A stretch of 64,000 nucleotides of DNA from contig JBHGNT010000011.1 of assembly GCA_043228905.1 (NCBI GenBank), positions 19,034,001-19,098,000 of the forward strand, given 5' to 3'. The position numbers and the translations under genes were made by a program. Below the pieces are notes generated by a model that was not told the DNA's origin, made no database searches, and saw only the letters and a program-made list of their open reading frames with translations. Of the stretch, positions 9,710 to 22,800 are shown piece by piece (the first letter of the stretch is position 1; each line of letters begins with the position of its first letter). Source of the DNA: Azolla caroliniana. Its lineage: Eukaryota > Polypodiophyta.

Positions 9710-12520
9710 TCTTAATACCATAAGTTACTACATTATGAACCAAGATGTTAAGGCTTCAACCCATTCAAAATTTCCTGTAAACATAGACACGACAAAGGTA
9801 TATGATGCAATAGACCATGTACTTAACTACATTAGTACAAGTGAGCATGAGTGATGGAGCTAGCGAACTAGTGAAGAGTCCAAATCTAAAATCTAGAATT
9901 TGGGATTGACTTTACACCTAAGGGGTAACAAGCTTCATCCATGCATTGGGGTAAGGTCAACTTAACGTTAGATGTAATTACGCTTGGGGGAAATTTTATT
10001 TGAATTGTCAGCTTGGTAGTTGCATCGAGGATAGTCTAGGGTACTTTTGCTATGTGCTACCATGAATTGTCCAAGCAATCGAATGATTACATCATTTCGG
10101 GAATGTGATCCTCTAATTATATTTTCATCTAGAGGGCAAGGACAAGCATTTAGAGGTGGTGGTTGGGTCAAATATTCAAGTGGGGGTGGTGCATTCAAAG
10201 TGTCGTTGGTTGGGGGGTTAGAGTGTGAAGGGATACATCAACCAACTCGGGTGTATTAGGCTCCAATATCTAGGGGTGGGTGGTCATCGTCATCTAAGCT
10301 CGCCTTGGGCACATAGCTATGCTTTGTGGTCGGCACAAGTCTCGTCTAAGGTGCCAAGGAGCCTCTAAATTGGCTAAAATCAACATGGCTAAAAGCAAGT
10401 TAGAGCTTAGCCACTTCATCGATGTCCAAGAAACATACAACCCGACCAACCGTTTGGAACTACAATTCGTCTCAAAGGAGGTAATATTCTCTTTGATGTG
10501 AGATGAGACATTGGGGCATAAGCGAGGAGACTCGTTGACTATATTGCATATTTTTCCTAAACAAGTACGAGAGTTCGAGTATATAATTTGACCTTTAAGG
10601 GCAATAAAAACCTCTATGTCAAACCCACACCCACACAAAATCGCAATGTTCACTCTTGATTGTAACATTTATTAAAAAAATTCTTGAGTATCAAGAGTCG
10701 CTACTCAATTTTGCACATACAATGTAAAAATGATTCACTTTTGGTTCCATAGGTCATATTTGACCTCAAAGGATGATAATAATTTCTATTTCTCTCCTTT
10801 AACGTATACACACAGTCTAGATATATCTTGTGCATATATTCTTGATCTTCAATGGAATAAAATCTTATTTATTTACAATGAGAGTGGCTTAAGTTTCCCA
10901 CACAACAATATTTTTTTCTTAAACAAGTGCTTTTACAAACTCACAGGGTTGAGAATGTTAACATTGGGGCTCATCAAAGGAAACATTAGTAAAGAATTTA
11001 TATCTCTTTCTAATGTGTATAAACTTATGTACGTTTTCCTCACAACTTGAAGAATTTCATCATGTACAAGTGGGAACTTTAAAGTTACAATAGAATAGAT
11101 ATTTCTATGTGATCTTATTAGGAAATTAAGAAGAAAAAGTGATTACTTAAGATCATCTTCTTTCAATCCATTGTATCATTTGACTACTTTTCATGAAACT
11201 TCCAAATCATGGAGGTTCCGAATCACACTAACTTGACTTGTAATTATATATATTGCCAAATTATGCATACATTGACATAATGCTTTGTACTTCATCAAGA
11301 GAATAGAAATGTTATTCCCGTGAAAAGAAGGTTGTGAAGAATATAATGCAAAGGGCTCAAATGTTAAAGCCACTATAAGTTGTTTATGATCCAACTCAAT
11401 CAAACACTTGAGGCAACCTCCCCTTAGGTGGGGTTGTCATGTGGATTATGATTCCACTTGTAGTCAAGTCTCAACATTCTTAGGTCATACTTTATCCTCG
11501 ATACTTGAGATGCAATGTAAGCTTAATGTTTGGAGGGTCCCTCATTATGTGTTTGGATATATTTGTTGTCTAAATAAAGATTATGATATGTTGCAGTGTA
11601 TTGTGAAGTTGGGTTGTTCTCAATTGGGTTTCTTCAGTGCTCATACATAAGGTAGGATTCTAATCACTCTACTATGCACAATTTCATCTCAAAGTGAATG
11701 AATGAGGAAGATAAGTCGTTATGTCATGTTAAAATGGAATGTATGTCAACATGGTACAACCTCAATCAATCAATTGATTAAAAACACAACATCATGAATT
11801 TGCTTCAAACAAACTTGATTTTGCTGAGGTATAAATGTACATCTAGATTATCAATATATTGTATACTAAAGCATCAAGGTTCGACTAGTGGAGAAAAAAA
11901 TTGTGAGTAAATGATAAAAAAGATTGAATTGCATTCTAATGATCCAAATATGCCAGAAGATATCATAAAATGGGGCACCAAATTGGCGATCAACATGTCA
12001 TACATCACCTATTATGTGAATTATCGTAAGGTGTCAAGACAATGATGGCTAGATTTACAATATTCGGAAATGTGATGGGGTGAGTTTTATTTGGAATTTT
12101 TGGAAAAAGTAGAGAGGTCCCCCCTATATCATGTGTGTATGCAATCTAAGGACAAAGGTGCACGTAGAAAACATGAATGATGAATGCACTGGTGTCAAAC
12201 GGATCCTTCCATCTCCAGGCATTTTATAGCCAACCAATCGATAAGCAAATGGAGATATATATACGACGGACAGGTCATAGGCAACCAACCATTCCATGAA
12301 TATTAGGAGATAATATTGGCTGATAGCCAATCAAGCATTGATGGAAAGGGTTATTTTGAGAGGGGGGGGGGCGGAGAGAGTATCTCAATACATACATCTT
12401 TCAAAGCCTCTTGTAAAGATGTTTTGAAAGGTTGAGATATTTTTATTGGTTGCAAGGGAGACACACATATGTTTGTACATAATACGTATGTATATGAACC
12501 CATCACATTTGAAAGGAGGG
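9710..12520. other. Gene-free stretch
   Basis: The only frames are short and lack recognisable motifs, for example the minus frame 10294-10668 (124 codons) and the plus frame 10730-11050 (106 codons). A run of G occurs at 12362-12370. I see no repeat unit or RNA gene here. The right end, about 12500-12660, is probably the promoter of the plastid translocator gene, with a TATA-like tataatatatg near 12525. Confidence 0.35.
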
Positions 12521-12670
12521 CATATAATATATGTAAATGAAGAACTAAAAGAAAGACACTCCCTCTGCAGGCCTAATTTAGGCCAGATCTTTTGATTCTC
12601 TTTCTCTCAAAGAGAGAGAGACAGAGAGAGGGGTCTCCACAGTTTCCATAGCAAAGAATCTTGAAAGAAG

Positions 12671-13203
12671 GTTAGTCTCTGTGTTCTTTCCTCCTCTCTG
12701 TTTCTGCCATAGTCATGTATTCGGTCTTGATTTTTCTCTGTTTTTCTTTTCTTTTCTTTTTACTTCTTTGATGCATGCTAAGCTTTTTGGCACAATAATT
12801 TTTTTTTCAGTTAATGTATACTTTGAACACCATAGATTCTTCACGTACTTCTGTGATTTGCTTTGCTTTGATATTTTTTTGTGAATTTGTGCTTTTTTGG
12901 CACCTTAGATTCTTCATGTACCGGTGTGACTTTCATTCATTTGTTTTTTTTTGTGGAGTTATTCATTTTGGACAAAATTAATTTGTCATATACTTGTGAG
13001 ATTTGATTTGATTTGGATCTTTTTCTTTCTCTCGTTTTGTGAAATCGTGATTTTTGGGCTTCATATTTTCTTCATATTCCTTTGTAATTTGCTTTCCTCT
13101 GATCTATTCTTTTTTTTCTTTTGTTTATGATCTATGCGTAGTGAAATTCAAGATTTATTTATGAAAAATAAGTGCTTCTAAATGGATTGGTTTGTGATGG
13201 CAG
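12671..13203 (+). other. Probable intron in the 5' untranslated region of the translocator gene
   Basis: A purine-rich leader with agagagagagacagagagag precedes a good donor (gaag|gttagt near 12671). The following 530 bp are strikingly T-rich, and an acceptor (tgatggcag) lies 15 bp before the ATG at 13219. This is inferred from composition and splice signals only. Confidence 0.5.
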
Positions 13204-13218
13204 AGGAGAGGGCTGAAC

Positions 13219-15140
13219 ATGAACACCATGAGTTTATCCTGCCCATCTCAGATTGCAGTGCAATCGGGGCTCATTCGTAAATCTGTACATGCTACAAGCT
13301 TTCGAGCAGCCAACCTCAATCTCATCCGAACAGCCTTTTTGTCTGGCCAATCTCGAATCCCAGACAAGTTGTTCACATCACCATCATATGACCCTTTGTA
13401 TAAGTTGGGAGTTAATGTTAGGGTTCGTGCACAAGCTTATGAATCTGAGAAATCAGATGGGATTCCTGATGGTCCTATTGAACCTAAAGAGGTTGTCCAG
13501 GCTGAACCCACAGGTTGGAAACTCAAGATCGGGGTCTATTTCGTCACTTGGTGGGCTTTGAATGTCGTCTTTAACATTTACAACAAGAAGGTGCTCAATG
13601 CTTTTCCTTACCCATGGTTGACCTCTACACTTTCTCTTGCTGCGGGTTCATTGATCATGCTTGCCTCTTGGATCACTCGAATCGCTGAAACACCTGATGT
13701 GGATCTCGACTTTTGGAAAGCTCTGGCGCCGGTAAAGAGCACATTCATATAACTTAAGCTGATGAGTATATACATATATAGCATTTTTCTTGTAGTAAAG
13801 GGGTGGAAGTTAGGATTTGTCCTAGGTGCTAGGATACTTTGCTTACTTCAATCAATAGGTTGGCTGAGTTCGAGTTCCTCTCCCAGCCCTCTGTTTTTGC
13901 AAATGCCCATTAAGAAGTAGATTTTTGTTTTTAATGAAGAAAAGTGTCGAGTGATCAATGTATATTTTTATGTATAGGTCCTGCATGTGTAACATGGTGT
14001 ACCATGTTTGAAATATTTCGATGATATCCATATTAATGAGATCATTTAATTATTGTGCTCCAAATATGTGTATCGTTATGTAGCAAATTGAGTTTTTCTT
14101 TGCTTTCGGTATTGTCAGGTAGCATTAGCTCATACGATTGGCCATGTTGCTGCCACTGTGAGTATGTCAAAGGTGGCAGTCTCTTTTACACACATCATAA
14201 AGAGTGCTGAACCAGCTTTCAGTGTATTGGTATCACGATTCCTTCTCGGAGAACAATTCCCCATACCAGTTTACCTCTCTCTCATCCCTATTATCGGAGG
14301 GTGCGGTCTCGCTGCTTTAACTGAATTAAATTTTAATATGACAGGTGATTGAATTGCTTGGGCTATTTTTTTCATCAATCGTTTGAATTGTTTTGCTCAT
14401 CAATAACCTAAATGTGAATACCTGAGGTTTTCCACAAAAGGTATATTGAACTAACCTCAATTATGGTTATGTTAGGCTTCATGGGAGCTATGATTTCCAA
14501 CTTGGCTTTTGTATTTCGCAACATATTCTCAAAGAAGGGCATGAAGGGGAAGTCAGTGGGAGGAATGAATTATTATGCTTGCCTTTCAATGCTTTCCTTG
14601 GTGTTTCTGACCCCTTTTGCACTCGCTGTGGAGGGGCCGAAGCTCTGGGTGGATGGATGGCAAACAGCCGTTCAGGAAATCGGTCCTCATTTTGTGTGGT
14701 AAGCAATAAACCCTTATTTAAACTTGCTTCATAAATCAATGTATGGATCTTGGGATGTTGTTGCATTTGGCATTTTATCTTTTTCTTAAATAACCAACCT
14801 GCGGAAGTTTTTGCCTGTAGGTGGGTGGTAGCGCAAAGTGTGTTCTATCACCTGTACAACCAAGTTTCCTACATGTCTCTCAACGAGATCTCACCATTAA
14901 CCTTCAGTATTGGTAACACAATGAAGCGAGTGTCAGTCATAGTGTCATCAATCATTATCTTTCACACGGCAATTAGGCCCATCAATGCAGTTGGTGCGGC
15001 AGTAGCGATCTTGGGGACCTTCCTTTATTCACAAGTAAGCAAGTTTCTATGCAAATACTTTGGCAACTGTTCTATTTGTATTATATTGTAAGATGCATGC
15101 TTAAACCCACTTTTTGTTTGTTTACCAGGCAAAGCAATAA
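13219..15140 (+). CDS. Plastid glucose-6-phosphate/phosphate translocator (GPT type)
   Basis: Five exons (13219-13731, 14119-14344, 14476-14698, 14821-15034, 15129-15140) with GT/AG borders give 395 residues, the normal GPT length. Residues 1 to ~71 form a Ser/Arg-rich plastid transit peptide with a likely cleavage near RVRAQAYE. The rest is the drug/metabolite-transporter fold of the inner envelope: LKIGVYFVTWWALNVVFNIY (102-121), NKKVLNAFPYPWLTSTLSLA, HTIGHVAATVSMSKVAVSFT, NIFSKKGMKGKSVGGMNYYA and VSYMSLNEISPLTFSIGNTM. These segments follow Arabidopsis GPT1 more closely than triose-phosphate or PEP translocators. GPTs exchange glucose-6-phosphate for phosphate and feed starch synthesis and the oxidative pentose phosphate path in heterotrophic plastids. 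The last exon encodes only AKQ and the stop. No disruption is seen. Confidence 0.93.
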
Positions 15141-16950
15141 GGTGTTCATACCTTTTGACCATCTGGTTATAAATGAGCGACAATTTATTGCACGTATGAT
15201 CCTTTAGCCAATTGAATTTTGACTCGAACAGACTTCATGAGCTTCATGGATGTAATCTAGGATAGGTGTCAGCTTGTGAGTTAAGAATGCAAAAATTCTT
15301 TGGTATAAAAAGCAAGTTTTTTTTTAATAATGATATGGCATCATTATATGATGAGGAGGCATGTGAGGTCATGGGGCCTTCAACGCTTTTATTGCAATTG
15401 TATTTTGATCTAATACTACCTAATATATTAAATTGTCTTCACTGTTAATTTTGCTCTGTTATGTGCACACTGATAATGTAGTCTTGAGAGCAATTCAACG
15501 TATCTTGTGATGGGTCATCATGAAATCAATAGTTTGTCTGAAAACTTCAGGCTGACTTTTTTGATCCAGGTACCTTGGGGGAGGATCAAAAGAATAAGTA
15601 TTTAGTCATATAGGATTCTGTTTTATTCCTCATAATATAGGTAAAGTCATGGACTTCGGGAAGTTCCAATAAGGCATTTGGTTTGCAAGGAAAGAAATTC
15701 TTCATCCATGCGAAATGACCAATTTCAACTTCATTCTTGTTTTATACGCATAATTGGGTTATATCTTTGTATGATAAGCTGAATTTGAATCATAGCTATA
15801 TGATGCATCTAATTATATCTTTGCTTTGTATGAGCAATAGCTCCAAACTATCCATGGTGCTCTTTGATTGTAGCTTGTTTGTGACAAGGCTTTCCATCAA
15901 CTAAGCAAATAGTTCATTGCTTATTATTGTTTGTTTCTAGGTCTGAATTCACTTGAGGTTGACATTAACTTGCTTGTGTGTTGAAGTATCTAACCCCATG
16001 CACATGTGCACAAACATCCACAATAATACAATTATCAATTGCACAAGATTTTAAATTATGAGCTCTATTGTGTTCAAACATTTGCCTCATCTTATTCTGT
16101 GTTGATTATACCATGACCTGAACAAAAATGTAGTATGATTATAAAGGGATAGAATGAGACCTATAAATAATGTAACTACAAGTTTATTGGATCGTTTTTC
16201 GATGACTACTAATTGAAGGTATTGTGCATTTGTTTGGTAATTCTAGGATTTAAGAACTCTAGTTGCATTGATAGGATCAAACACCTCACAACTTACGAAG
16301 AATCATATCAATAGAGCATGCTTTCAATAGAGACTAAACATGGTCCAATTTTAGAAATGTGCAATATAAGTACTTTCGTAGTGTAATTAGACACGAAGAA
16401 ATGTACCCATCATTTGCATTCTGTGATATATATGCTTATTATATGAGTTAAGAATGAAAAGGAGTTTGAGGTAAGGACATATGCTAAATCATACCCCATT
16501 TGGAGAGATTTGAGAGGCCTTAGCAATTGGAGAGTGATTGAAAATATCTAAAATATTTTCTTCGGAAACCCCATAAACGGGCCACTTCCCATTCAAATTG
16601 AAATTTGTGTACAAGCTTAAGTTTTACAAAGCCCTCAAATCAATTGCAAACATTTAGCTAAAGAGATCCATGTCTAACATGTTATCTAGCATGCATTTTA
16701 AATTGAAGATTTTCGCATACTCACTTGATTTTCTATGATAGATGTCTACATCATATTGATCCAAGACGTGCTTCTTATACAATATCCAAGCAACCTCGTA
16801 CAAAATGGCTTCAAGAAGGTCTTGTCGCGGAGAGGCAACAAGTCAAAATGTTCACTTGGATATCCTTGATGGCCCTCTTGACTCCATGTCTTGCATATAT
16901 AGCTATGATGAACCAATGGTTGGGCATTTTAGAGTTTGCAAAACTCTAGC
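15141..16950. other. Gene-free stretch downstream of the translocator
   Basis: It contains the presumed 3' untranslated region and AT-rich sequence with short frames only. I recognise no domain before the gypsy relic that starts near 16970. Confidence 0.35.
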
Positions 16951-16969
16951 ACTAGTTAGTCAAAAGTAC

Positions 16970-17470
16970 TAGTGTCCTCATATTTGTAATGTTCTTAAGG
17001 GCTATGTTTGCACTTCTAACACTTGTTATCAATCTAAGATTTTTCAACATTGTCCATATGGGTTGTTGCAGCTTTTACCAGGTTTCTACGTTCTATGAAA
17101 ATCCATTTCTTTGGATTTCATCACAGGTCTCCCATATTCCAGGGGTTTTGACGCCATCCTCACAATGATGGGTTGGTTCGCTACGACATGTTCTTTGGCA
17201 TGCACCAATACCATTAAAGTTATGAGACAATTGACCAAGTTATGAGAGAAGTATATAGACATCATGGTTTCTCATATGGCATTATCAACGATTGTGGGCT
17301 ATAGCCTACGATTCATCTAGAAATTTTGGAAATACTTGGTCAAGTTGTTCAAAATCTTTTATAAGACCTCTCATCAAGTTATCATCTAAAGAGTGACAAG
17401 TAGATTGCTCATACAAATCATACTTTAGAGCAATGACTTTGTTGCTTCATCAACTATCAATAGGATGATT
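16970..17470 (+). pseudogene. Decayed Ty3/gypsy integrase fragment
   Basis: Translation with frame changes gives, in the correct order, the end of an integrase zinc-finger region (CYQSKIFQHCPYGLLQLLP), the start of the integrase core (SLDFITGLPYSRGFDAILTM), and a region like the second core block (YRHHGFSYGIINDCG, then FWKYLVKLFKI). This order is typical of Ty3/gypsy pol. The fragment has stops and frameshifts and no LTRs that I could find, so it is an old relic. Confidence 0.7.
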
Positions 17471-18024
17471 GATGTGACTTCTTGTATTTATCAAATTTTT
17501 CTTAGGTTTACTCCATTTTCTACCATATAAACTCCCTTAGTCACAAACACAACATAGCACTAGGGCTTTCATTCATTAATACAAAGGAAGGAAGCCATAT
17601 TGAGATGGAAAAAGCATACAAAATATTGTAGAAGCAAACAACAAAAAATGGATAGGATGTTCAACAATTTATGTAAGGCATTTCTTGCTTCACAAAACAT
17701 GATGCCATTGTAAATGGCCCTTAAGGTTGAAGTAATAGTTCCCATGAAATTCTTAGATTTGAGCTTATAGAAACTAGCATGGAAAGGTGATTCAAGGACG
17801 GATTGCCTTCAAGTTGGAACAAGAGTTGTTGGAGAGCAAATTCACAACAACGGCGGTATTGCATGTGTCCAAAAATTCTCGAGAGTGGGCGAGGGTACTA
17901 CAAAGTATTTATGCGAAAACAATTTGGTTTCTTAAAATATGTTGTCATATCAATATATTATTATTTGATACATGTTAGCTATCTAATTAGCATTACATAC
18001 TTACAAAAAAATACATGAACACTA

Positions 18025-18296
18025 TTTAATCTTTGAGCTTTTTAATTATGTGGACAAATTAATGGACTAAGTCAATTAATTACCGGCTTCAGTTTTTATG
18101 ATACAAACACTTTTGTTTAATCTTTGAGTTTTTTAATTATGTAGAGAAATTAATGGACTAGTCAATTAGTTACTGACATCCGTTTTTATGACACAAACAC
18201 TTTTGTTTAATCTTTGAGCTTTTTAATTATGTAGAGAAATTAATGTAACTAGTCAATTAGTTACTGACATCCGTTTTTATGACACAAACACCTTTT
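18025..18296. repeat. Tandem repeat, three copies of 90-91 bp
   Basis: Units start at 18025, 18116 and 18206. Each begins tttaatctttgagctttt, continues through attatgtagagaaattaatg and agtcaattagttactgacat, and ends with tatgacacaaacac. Copies 2 and 3 are nearly identical; copy 1 is more diverged. No coding potential. Confidence 0.85.
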
Positions 18297-18299
18297 CTC

Positions 18300-19390
18300 C
18301 CTATGAGATACTCTTTTTGCTACTATGATACATGCTAATTTTGTTACAATAGATTGCCAATTAATAGCTAGCATTGTTTATTACACGTAGAAGTCTCATA
18401 ACTAATGAGCTCAAGTTATGACTTTTAATTAAAACCTTTTATATTTTCTGTGACAAAAGACATACTTTATTGAGCAATGATAATGCATAACTAGACAAAC
18501 ACATGAGAGAAACATGTATGAGTTGTTGGGATTCCTAATAAGTATGATGTGTATTTATTGTGTCAAATATAAGACACTTTAGATATACAACTAAAATCTC
18601 AGATCTACCTCTGACCTAGTTTGTTTTTTATTAAAAATGTGAACAAATTCTTTTCGTTGCTTTTCTTTTTTACTATTTCCCATTTCTTGCTCGAGGCTTC
18701 AAATTATTGCTTCATATACACACGATATACTAGCTTCACTTGTAGTGAAAAAGAGGCTTGCATTTACTACTTTGCATGTTTATTAGTATAATTTCCATTA
18801 GAAACAATAAATTGATTATAAGGGACTTGCTATGATGTGTGATGATGAAAATTTATTAGCACTTTAGAAGAAAAGAGTCAAAATCATGTTGTTCCAATCC
18901 TTCCATTTCAGTAACTCACTCATAATCATGCCGTCCAAAATGCTGCAATCTTTCCAAGTTCTTCTCTACCTATGCAAAGTAAAGTTTCGCACTACATGTA
19001 TGAGGATGCTCTGAATATGTTGCAACGTTTGTACTCATTCACGTGTTATGGTAATTCACGAAGCAGCACGAAATGCAAGTTAGTGTGGGTGAAAGAAGGC
19101 AAACCAATAGGCATGGCCCCATCCAAATCATGTGTCGGACGAATGTTTGTGTTTTATGGTTAGGTCAAGTGATGATACATATACATTATACATTATACAT
19201 TATACACTATACATTATATACATTATACATTATACATTATACATATGTATCCCTCCATCCATCCCACTAGAAGAAATTGAAGCAGACATCCATCCGACTG
19301 GACACAAATTTAAACAAAAACCCAAAAAAGGGGCCACGGACACGCAGACAGTCTCAGTCAGACAGTCACACAGAAACACAGAGCAGCGAA
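18300..19390. other. Intergenic stretch with an attatacatt microsatellite
   Basis: AT-rich sequence without a recognisable gene. Between 19178 and 19243 is an imperfect tandem of tacattatac-type units, which creates several overlapping spurious open frames. The right part leads into the presumed promoter and leader of CLC-f. Confidence 0.45.
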
Positions 19391-19893
19391 ACAGAGTTTT
19401 TGTGGATCTATTCTTCATTCTTTCCTTCCTTCCCCCTCGGCCCTCCAACCTCCCACCGATCCTTTTTTGCAACCTCAACCACAGCTTCGCAGGTATCTCT
19501 TTTTCTCTTTCATTTGCCTTTTCGATCGTCTTGCCTCGCCCTCATTTTTCCTCATTCACAATTTAATGCATAGATTCAATGTAATCCTTTCTGCTTTCTG
19601 TCATATCTTTTGGCTTATCAGAAAAAATTCTCCTCTGTATATGCAATCTATCTATCTATCTATATATATATATATATATGCGAAACAGGAGCTTCGTCCA
19701 TGTTCAACAAGGTTTTTCTTTGCATAAGCTTGGACAAACCTTCTTCAATTTGTGGAAAGACGAAAGACTTCTCATTGAGCCGGATCCAATCATTCCATCT
19801 AATGCATTCTAGATCCGGGATTAAACTTGAGACGAGATTGAGTTCTCGATAGATTTTTGAAGGGAAGAAAAGGCAATAAACTCAAAAGGAACG
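19391..19893 (+). promoter_or_regulatory. Presumed 5' leader of CLC-f
   Basis: Pyrimidine-rich sequence is followed by cttcgcag|gtatct near 19490, which could be the donor of a leader intron, and a tatctatc/(ta)n microsatellite at 19645-19678. The ATG at 19894 is the first one in frame with the conserved protein. This is an inference from composition; no transcript is available. Confidence 0.4.
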
Positions 19894-22800
19894 ATGAGGA
19901 TGCAGCAAGATGTAGGTGATAATAGATTCTTGTTGAGATCCGGATCTTCAGGATCAGATTCTGATATGGAAGCTCAGCGTGGTCATTTGAAGCTAGCAAG
20001 AGAACTTGAGAGGAGGAAATCAATCCGAAACAGTGTCCCTCGTCGGCCTTCAATCTCTCAAGTGAGAGAGAGAGTCACCGAGAAAGTGCAACCAGAATGG
20101 ACCTTGCTTCTTGTTGGTTGTTTGCTTGGACTCAGCACTGGCTTGCTCGTCGTGATGTTCAACAAAGGGGTAAGTCCACCAGTTTTGTGATCAGTTTGAG
20201 CGAGAGGGAGAAATATACGCTAACATCTTTTTAAGAGGACAAAATGGCGTATAGACCAAACCAGAGATTACATTGTTAAATGTTGTCTGCATTCGAGAAC
20301 AAACCAAAATAAATATAACTAAGTAAATAAGATAAAATATGACTAGCAAATCTTGTTAATGATACATATAAGATTCTCAAGTTAGATAGGTTCAGAATTT
20401 TGTCTTCGAAAGATCTCTAGCACAGGTCTATCCAAAATGGAAAGATCTCTGGGGTGATGGAAGCACCTACGATGGTGGGAGACAATGGACTTTATCTGTT
20501 GATACAAGGGTGGTTGGGCTTGTTCTTTGTTGATGAGCTTGTGTGGCTGTATTGCGTCCTTTGACAACTTCTCCCTATATCTCTTGACTCCACCAAGAAC
20601 AACCCCTCTTATTTCATAAGAAACAGTACACTGATAAACATAATGTTCTTCATATTCTACTCCTTGATGATCCAATTGGCGAATCCTTTCTTCTAGAGAG
20701 GTATGCGTGCATATCACCCAACCTCAATTTGTAGCTGACGTGAAGAGGTTCACAACTGACCTATCACACTTTGCAGCGCATAGGGTAGATGTATGTCCAT
20801 ATAGGAGGGCCCGCTGACGAAGTCATCTCTGATTTGTGTAAAAAGTGTGCCTTATAGTGGGCTATCTTCCTACCATGAGTTGTTGTGGGGCTGATCCATG
20901 TTCCAACATTATTCAATTTAATAATATCTGTTTGGATCAATCTATTGTTTTCTGCTCTGTTAATGTTTAGATAGGGACAATCCAAGCTATATTGAAATGT
21001 GGGTAGTGCATTTATACTCATGCCATGTTACTCGAACCGTTGTTGCATTTCAGCAAGTTGTTTTGATGACATAAGTGAGAATCTTGAATACCTTTGCTTA
21101 GAGAGCTCCCACAGCCATTGGAAACCGGTCACTGATGGGAATAATGCCTCAGTGATTATCGAGACTAAAGGTCTCCTTGAATTTTTTCAATTATTTGTCT
21201 TGTCAAGACTCAGTCTCCAGGTTTCTACTCCATAGATAAGAGTTAGTGCAACAAGTGTATAAAATAGCCACAACTGGACCTTTGTCTTTCAACAACACCA
21301 AGGGCTGCATATCCATGAGAAAGTTGAGCACAAACATATCCATGAGAAACTGGACAATTATTCTGGTTCCAATCTTGTTATCCATGCTTGAGTGGTGTTA
21401 AACACCATCCTTTTAGTTTTATCTATGTTTGCCAACAAACCTTTCTCTCCCTCTCCCTTTCTTGGTCGGAAGATGGCCCACTATAACTCACTCTTTTTCC
21501 GCTTGTCACAAGATGGATTTATCATCAGATCCTCTTATATGGATGCCCATCTATCTCATGTGCTTCATTGTGTGATAGGAAATTTAAAGCCCTCTTCACA
21601 TTAGCTAGAGATTGAGATAAGCAGATATGCATGCAAATCTATGAGAGGATGAATCTGCCATTTGTGCCACCAGGATGTAGAATCAAAGGAGCACAATGTT
21701 CACCATTTTACTCTCTGTGTGTGAATTTCAAGGGAGATATTCACATTCTCTTCAAACAAGGCTTTGACCCACTAGGTAACTTAATGGATTACGAAAATCA
21801 ACGGTGCTTGGGACTTTTCTTGCTAGAACATACTCAAAGTTGTTGGACAACAATACAACGGTCCAAGGGTACTACCCATGTTTCGGAGACCTCTTCTTCT
21901 TACATTGGCCCATGTTGGAGATCTTTCAAAGATAGAAGTTTAAGTGCATCTAAACTTGAAATGTGAAGTACTTAACTAATGAGATTTTTTGGTACCAAGA
22001 TCAGAACCAGAATTCTTATTGAGAGAGGAAAAAAGTGGGGCAAAATAACAATTACAGGGTTTCAGTTCTCTTTACCAGAGGTTGCATGTGCTCTACTTTC
22101 TCGTGGGTATGGAAGTGGTGGTGGCATTGAAAGTACACATACAGCTCCAAGAACCACATGAAACACGTGAAACACAACCTTCTCTCAAGCAGCAGAAACA
22201 TGCAGACCGAACCTTCATAGGGCACATAAGTTATAACTGGATACATTTGGAGATACCTTTACTCTCAATGATTGTCTGCATGATAAGGAGCAAAGCATCA
22301 ATGTCCCATGGGAATAATCCAGACAAATATGGGAGCAGCTCCGATGGTGACCAAAGAACCAGCATCCTTGTTGGCCTCAGATGAAGGCCATTATCACCCA
22401 ACATTGGAGGTGTTTACCTTGTTTTGGAGATGTCTCCATCTTGGATCGGCCCATAGTGGAGATCTTTTGAAGGCAGAAGTTTCAGTCAATCTAAGATTAG
22501 AATGTTAAAACCTTAGCTTAACAAGATTATCCGATACCTTAGGCAGATGTTCTCAAAGACAACACAAACATTTTAACATGTCATCTCTTGTTCGGTCTCA
22601 TAGGTGATTTGGGCTTTTAAAAGATGTTACATATCTTTTTTTCTTTGTTTTGACATAATCAGAATATAAACTCCAAACAGGTCACAACATGTGGGCAACC
22701 ATACTTTACCCCTCTGGTAGAGCAAAGTTATTGCAATAAACACTCTCTAATATTGTATCATATCATGTCATAACTCCTCAAATGAACTCACACGGAACTC

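Noticed and set aside
10294-10668. 124-codon minus-strand frame
   Set aside because: No recognisable domain, AT-rich neighbourhood, no splice partners; not enough to call a gene.
19073-19573. Overlapping plus-strand frames (65-144 codons) before CLC-f
   Set aside because: They run through an attatacatt microsatellite and the presumed leader in different frames; no motif or conserved start.
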